A stretch of DNA of 8,961 nucleotides from Draconibacterium sp. (GTDB taxonomy: Bacteria > Bacteroidota > Bacteroidia > Bacteroidales > Prolixibacteraceae): assembly GCA_030595485.1 (NCBI GenBank), contig JAUVDE010000116.1, positions 1-8,961 of the forward strand, given 5' to 3'. Positions 6,695 through 8,961 of this stretch are shown here, in pieces; position 1 is the first letter of the stretch; every line of letters starts with the position of its first letter. The translations under genes and the position numbers were made by a program. The notes under the pieces were generated by a model that was not told the origin of the DNA, did no database searches, and saw nothing but the letters and a program-made list of their open reading frames with translations.

Positions 6695-6720
6695 CTTCAA
6701 ACTTGAGTTTGATATATTGT

Positions 6721-8031
6721 TTATTTTTCGTCCCAAACATAATGGAAGTGAGGCCCAAATCTTTCAAAGGCATTTTTGTCCAAATTCTCTTGATGATCGG
6801 GATGTGCAATTGAAATTAACAATTTAGCTCTGTCTTGTAAAGTTCTTCCGTATAAATTAACTGCACCAAACTCGGTTACTACCCAGTGGATATTAGCACG
6901 TGTACTAACAACACCAGCACCCGGAGTTAAGATAGGCGCAATTTTACTGATTCCTTTAGCGGTAATCGATGGCATTGCAATAATTGGTTTACCACCTTTC
7001 GAAAGCGATGCACCACGCAAAAAGTCGATTTGACCACCAACACCCGAGTAATGTGTTGTTCCAATTGAATCGGCACAAACCTGACCAGTAATGTCAACCT
7101 GAAGTGCAGAGTTAATTGCAGTTACTTTAGGGTTTTTAGCAATAATATTTACACGGTTGGTGTATTTAACATCTTGCATTAAAACACCAGGGTTATTATC
7201 GATAAAGTCATAAAGACCAGTAGAACCCATTAAGAAGGTAGCAACCATTTTACCTTTGTCAATAGCTTTGTTTTTACCATTCACAACACCTTTGTCAACC
7301 AAAGGAAGAATACCATCGGCAAACATTTCAGAGTGAACACCAAGGTCTTTGTGGTTACCTAACATGCTTAAAACAGCGTTAGGGATAGCACCAATACCCA
7401 TTTGAAGCGTTGCACCATCGTCTACCAATTCGGCAACATAACCACCAATTGTACGGTCGGTGTCGCTAATTACACCCGTAGGCGGAGCGTATAATGGGCT
7501 GTCGTCTTCAACAAATAAGTCGATGTCATCAACTTTTATCATGGCATCTCCAAAGGCACGTGGTACATTTGGGTTGATGATAGCAATAGTTGTGTCGGCA
7601 TTTTCAATAGCTGCTAAAGTAGCATCAACCGAAGTTCCTAACGATACATAACCGTGTTTGTCGATAGATGAAACCTGAATCATGGCAACGTTTACTTTTA
7701 AATATCCTTCACGGATTAAACGCTGTGTTTCTTGTAAGAATACAGGAATATAATCGGCATAACCGGCTTGAGTTTGTTTTCTTACATTTCCACCAACAAA
7801 GAACGATTCCAACTGAAAGATTCCTTCAAATTCTTTGTCCGCATAACCCACTTCACCTTCGGTGTGGATATGCTGGATACGTACGTTACGGAATTCTTTG
7901 TTTCGGCCTCTTTCTACCAAAGCATTGATAAGTGGAAGAGGTGTAACTGCAACACTGTGCATATGAACACGGTCGTTCGATTTAACTACTTTTACTGCTT
8001 CTGCAGCTGAAATGAATTTTATATTTTTCAT
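6721..8031 (-). CDS. Acetyl-CoA hydrolase/4-hydroxybutyrate CoA-transferase family CoA-transferase
   Basis: This 436-residue class I CoA-transferase moves CoA between acyl-CoA and a free acid through a glutamyl-CoA thioester. There are two Rossmann-like halves. The probable catalytic Glu235 is in DLGVHSEMFADG, and the GGQIDFLRGA signature is at 332-341; GGYVAELVDDGATLQMGIGAIPNA (~196-219) is also typical. Length fits the 4-hydroxybutyrate CoA-transferase subgroup (about 430-440) better than the ~500-residue succinyl-CoA:acetate subgroup. Next to a methylmalonyl-CoA decarboxylase, an attractive role is propionyl-CoA:succinate or acetate transfer, but butyryl-CoA/acetate or 4-hydroxybutyrate use is equally possible. 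It forms its own transcription unit with a promoter at 8072-8079 and a terminator at 6669-6694. Confidence 0.92.
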   Translation of the reverse strand: MKNIKFISAAEAVKVVKSNDRVHMHSVAVTPLPLINALVERGRNKEFRNVRIQHIHTEGEVGYADKEFEGIFQLESFFVGGNVRKQTQAGYADYIPVFLQETQRLIREGYLKVNVAMIQVSSIDKHGYVSLGTSVDATLAAIENADTTIAIINPNVPRAFGDAMIKVDDIDLFVEDDSPLYAPPTGVISDTDRTIGGYVAELVDDGATLQMGIGAIPNAVLSMLGNHKDLGVHSEMFADGILPLVDKGVVNGKNKAIDKGKMVATFLMGSTGLYDFIDNNPGVLMQDVKYTNRVNIIAKNPKVTAINSALQVDITGQVCADSIGTTHYSGVGGQIDFLRGASLSKGGKPIIAMPSITAKGISKIAPILTPGAGVVSTRANIHWVVTEFGAVNLYGRTLQDRAKLLISIAHPDHQENLDKNAFERFGPHFHYVWDEK

Positions 8032-8071
8032 GCCTTTTCGTATTTTAAAATCAGCTATATTTTTCAGGCCG

Positions 8072-8098
8072 CAAAGATAGGATTTTAATCAGTTTCAA
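8072..8098 (-). promoter_or_regulatory. Predicted CoA-transferase promoter
   Basis: On the minus strand TATCTTTG (8079-8072) matches TAnnTTTG exactly. A TTG (8098-8096) stands 16 bases further upstream, slightly short of the usual -33 spacing. The -7 box is 40 bases before the ATG. ATTCGAAT (8103-8110) lies directly upstream. Confidence 0.6.
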
Positions 8099-8291
8099 TG
8101 TTATTCGAATATTAATAGTGCCTGTTCGAATGCTTTTGTAAACTATTTGTTAATTGACTGATAAAAGTCAGATAAAGGGCTGTGTTGTTTGCTACTGTGG
8201 GGATACAGCACTCTGTTGAGGTATATTTGCAACTAAAGTCACATATGTATAATATTGCATATGATAATGTATTTAACAACATTGATAAAAA

Positions 8292-8411
8292 TTGTATTCC
8301 GAAAAATACAAAGCCGAACTTGTTCAATTTTTGCCGGGTGAAGCAACAATCAGCAAGGCTAAATTTGCAAAAGAGCTATTTCTTGCCACCTCAAAAATAA
8401 TCATCAACTAA
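8292..8411 (+). other. Short coding-like frame, possible gene remnant
   Basis: After an in-frame stop at 8286-8288, a 39-residue frame runs to TAA at 8409-8411. It could start only at TTG 8292. Its composition is protein-like (YKAELVQFLPGEATISKAKF, then AKELFLATSK) and unlike the cysteine- and asparagine-rich products of the other frames. It has no recognisable domain and no ATG. It may be the tail of a decayed gene, a small peptide or chance. The +1 frame just upstream (AYDNVFNNIDKN, ~8258-8293) also reads plausibly, as a frameshifted remnant would. Confidence 0.2.
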
Positions 8412-8413
8412 TT

Positions 8414-8443
8414 TTGTCATTATAATAAAAAATATTTCCTTTG
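8414..8443 (+). promoter_or_regulatory. Predicted TetR-gene promoter
   Basis: TTG (8414-8416, within TTTTG) and TTCCTTTG (8436-8443) are 19 bases apart, a good Bacteroidota -33/-7 spacing. The -7 box differs from TAnnTTTG only at its second base. The leader to the ATG would be about 35 bases. Confidence 0.45.
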
Positions 8444-8444
8444 T

Positions 8445-8463
8445 ACTATAAAACGTAAATAGT
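8445..8463. promoter_or_regulatory. Candidate TetR autoregulatory operator
   Basis: ACTAT (8445-8449) and ATAGT (8459-8463) form an inverted repeat across 9 bases, immediately after the predicted -7 box. AAATAGT recurs at 8474-8480. TetR proteins commonly bind such sites over their own start. The half-sites are short and AT-rich, so chance is possible. Confidence 0.25.
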
Positions 8464-8485
8464 CAAATAATACAAATAGTATAAC

Positions 8486-8961
8486 ATGGCAATTGAAGAT
8501 ACAAGAGATAAAATATTAAGTGTTGCAAACAGATTGTTTAGCCGATTTGGTTTCCATAAAACATCTATGGATGAAATAGCAAAAATTGCAAGGAAAGCAA
8601 AAGGCTCTTTATATTATCACTTTGCAAGTAAAGAAGATTTGTTTAAAGAAGTTGTTTCAACGGAACTAATTAACTTGAAAAATCAGTTATCAGTAATTAT
8701 TGACAACACAGATTTAAGTGCATCCGGGAAAATGAAAAAGTATTTGATTAAAAGAATGGAGGTTTTAAATGATGCGGCGAATTATCACGAGACTTTAAAA
8801 GCAGACTTTTTTGAGCATTTTCATTTTATAGATGATTTAAGAAACGAACTTGACGAATGGGAAAAAGAAAATATTAGAATAATAATATCGCAAGGAATTA
8901 CAACAAAAGAATTTGCACATATTGAAGATATGGATGTTCTGTTAGATGTATTTATTATGGT
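8486..8961 (+). CDS. TetR/AcrR-family transcriptional regulator (3' end outside window)
   Basis: The frame starts at ATG 8486 and stays open to the end of the window, giving 158 codons of a protein usually near 190-210 residues. The N-terminal TetR helix-turn-helix domain is clear: DTRDKILSVANRLFSRFGFH (5-24), the HTH TSMDEIAKIARKAKGSLYYH (26-45) and the family signature FASKEDLFKEVV (46-57). The rest is a helical ligand-binding region (~65-158) rich in Phe, His and charged residues. It is not recognisable as a named subgroup. It is transcribed away from the CoA-transferase across a shared 454-base region, so it might regulate that gene, itself or genes beyond the window. Bacteroidota TetR genes of this type often precede efflux operons, so a link to propionate metabolism is not established. 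Confidence 0.93.
   Translation, partial: MAIEDTRDKILSVANRLFSRFGFHKTSMDEIAKIARKAKGSLYYHFASKEDLFKEVVSTELINLKNQLSVIIDNTDLSASGKMKKYLIKRMEVLNDAANYHETLKADFFEHFHFIDDLRNELDEWEKENIRIIISQGITTKEFAHIEDMDVLLDVFIM

Larger units (their letters stand above)
6266..6720. other. Gene-free stretch between the epimerase operon and the CoA-transferase
   Basis: These 455 bases carry no convincing gene. From left to right they hold the epimerase leader and promoter with two short palindromes, an AT-rich part containing ATTCGAAT (6406-6413), a 12-bp inverted repeat (6506-6533), a REP-like element (6565-6610) and the CoA-transferase terminator (6669-6694). The open frames crossing it are short and show no family features. 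Confidence 0.7.
8032..8485. other. Divergent intergenic region between the CoA-transferase and TetR genes
   Basis: These 454 bases hold the CoA-transferase promoter on the left, two TTCGAA palindromes 21 bases apart (8104-8109 and 8125-8130), an imperfect repeat TGACT/AGTCA (8155-8170), a short coding-like frame (8292-8411) and the TetR promoter on the right. No full gene is supported. Confidence 0.65.

Noticed and set aside
6615..6809. Minus-strand 64-codon frame over the CoA-transferase end
   Set aside because: It runs through the terminator hairpin and overlaps the C-terminus of a clear gene in another frame.
8155..8171. TGACT/AGTCA repeat as an FNR- or CRP-like site
   Set aside because: It lacks the TTGAT-N4-ATCAA or TGTGA-type half-sites and its symmetry is short, so naming a regulator is not justified.
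8112..8400. Opposing small frames at 8112-8327 (-) and 8182-8400 (+)
   Set aside because: Both are Cys/Asn/Tyr-rich without family features. The + frame competes with a more protein-like frame at 8292-8411, itself only weakly supported.
1..8961. CRISPR array, tRNA/rRNA, insertion sequence or phage genes
   Set aside because: No regularly spaced direct repeats, cloverleaf or rRNA sequence, transposase motifs or phage proteins were seen.

Overview
The window looks like a chromosomal segment of an AT-rich, probably anaerobic or facultative, propionate-forming Bacteroidota bacterium. A member of the Marinilabiliales/Prolixibacteraceae side of the phylum would fit, but the genus cannot be fixed from this sequence. 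Pointers to the phylum are TAnnTTTG-type -7 promoter boxes, no clear Shine-Dalgarno sequences before most genes, the form of the Na+-pump genes and two-armed palindromic intergenic repeats.

Layout. Bases 1-1607 (+) carry the 3' part of a membrane sensor histidine kinase and, 2 bases later, its OmpR-type response regulator. A hairpin at 1609-1644, usable from both sides, separates them from a convergent minus-strand operon at 1666-6265. Read in transcription order, this operon encodes methylmalonyl-CoA epimerase, the carboxyltransferase (alpha) subunit, a small OadG-like gamma subunit, a biotin carrier protein and an OadB-like membrane beta subunit. A second minus-strand unit (6721-8031) encodes a family-1 CoA-transferase with its own promoter and a UUCG-loop terminator. 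At the right end a TetR-family regulator starts on the plus strand (8486) and runs off the window.

How the genes fit together. The five-gene operon encodes a Na+-pumping methylmalonyl-CoA decarboxylase plus the epimerase that feeds it (S)-methylmalonyl-CoA. The CoA-transferase could recycle CoA from propionyl-CoA to succinate or acetate. Together these are most of the lower half of the succinate-to-propionate pathway. The methylmalonyl-CoA mutase is not here. There is no biotin carboxylase and no 5S-type oxaloacetate carboxyltransferase domain, which favours decarboxylation of methylmalonyl-CoA over ATP-driven carboxylation or oxaloacetate decarboxylation.

The core pathway is known biology, and I do not see an undescribed defence or mobile system. 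The less ordinary points are: a secreted-looking N-terminal domain of about 150 residues on OadB; two intergenic repeats sharing an alternative-pairing layout, one of them inside the operon; two 6-2-6 palindromes bracketing the epimerase -7 box; and a short coding-like fragment in front of the TetR gene.
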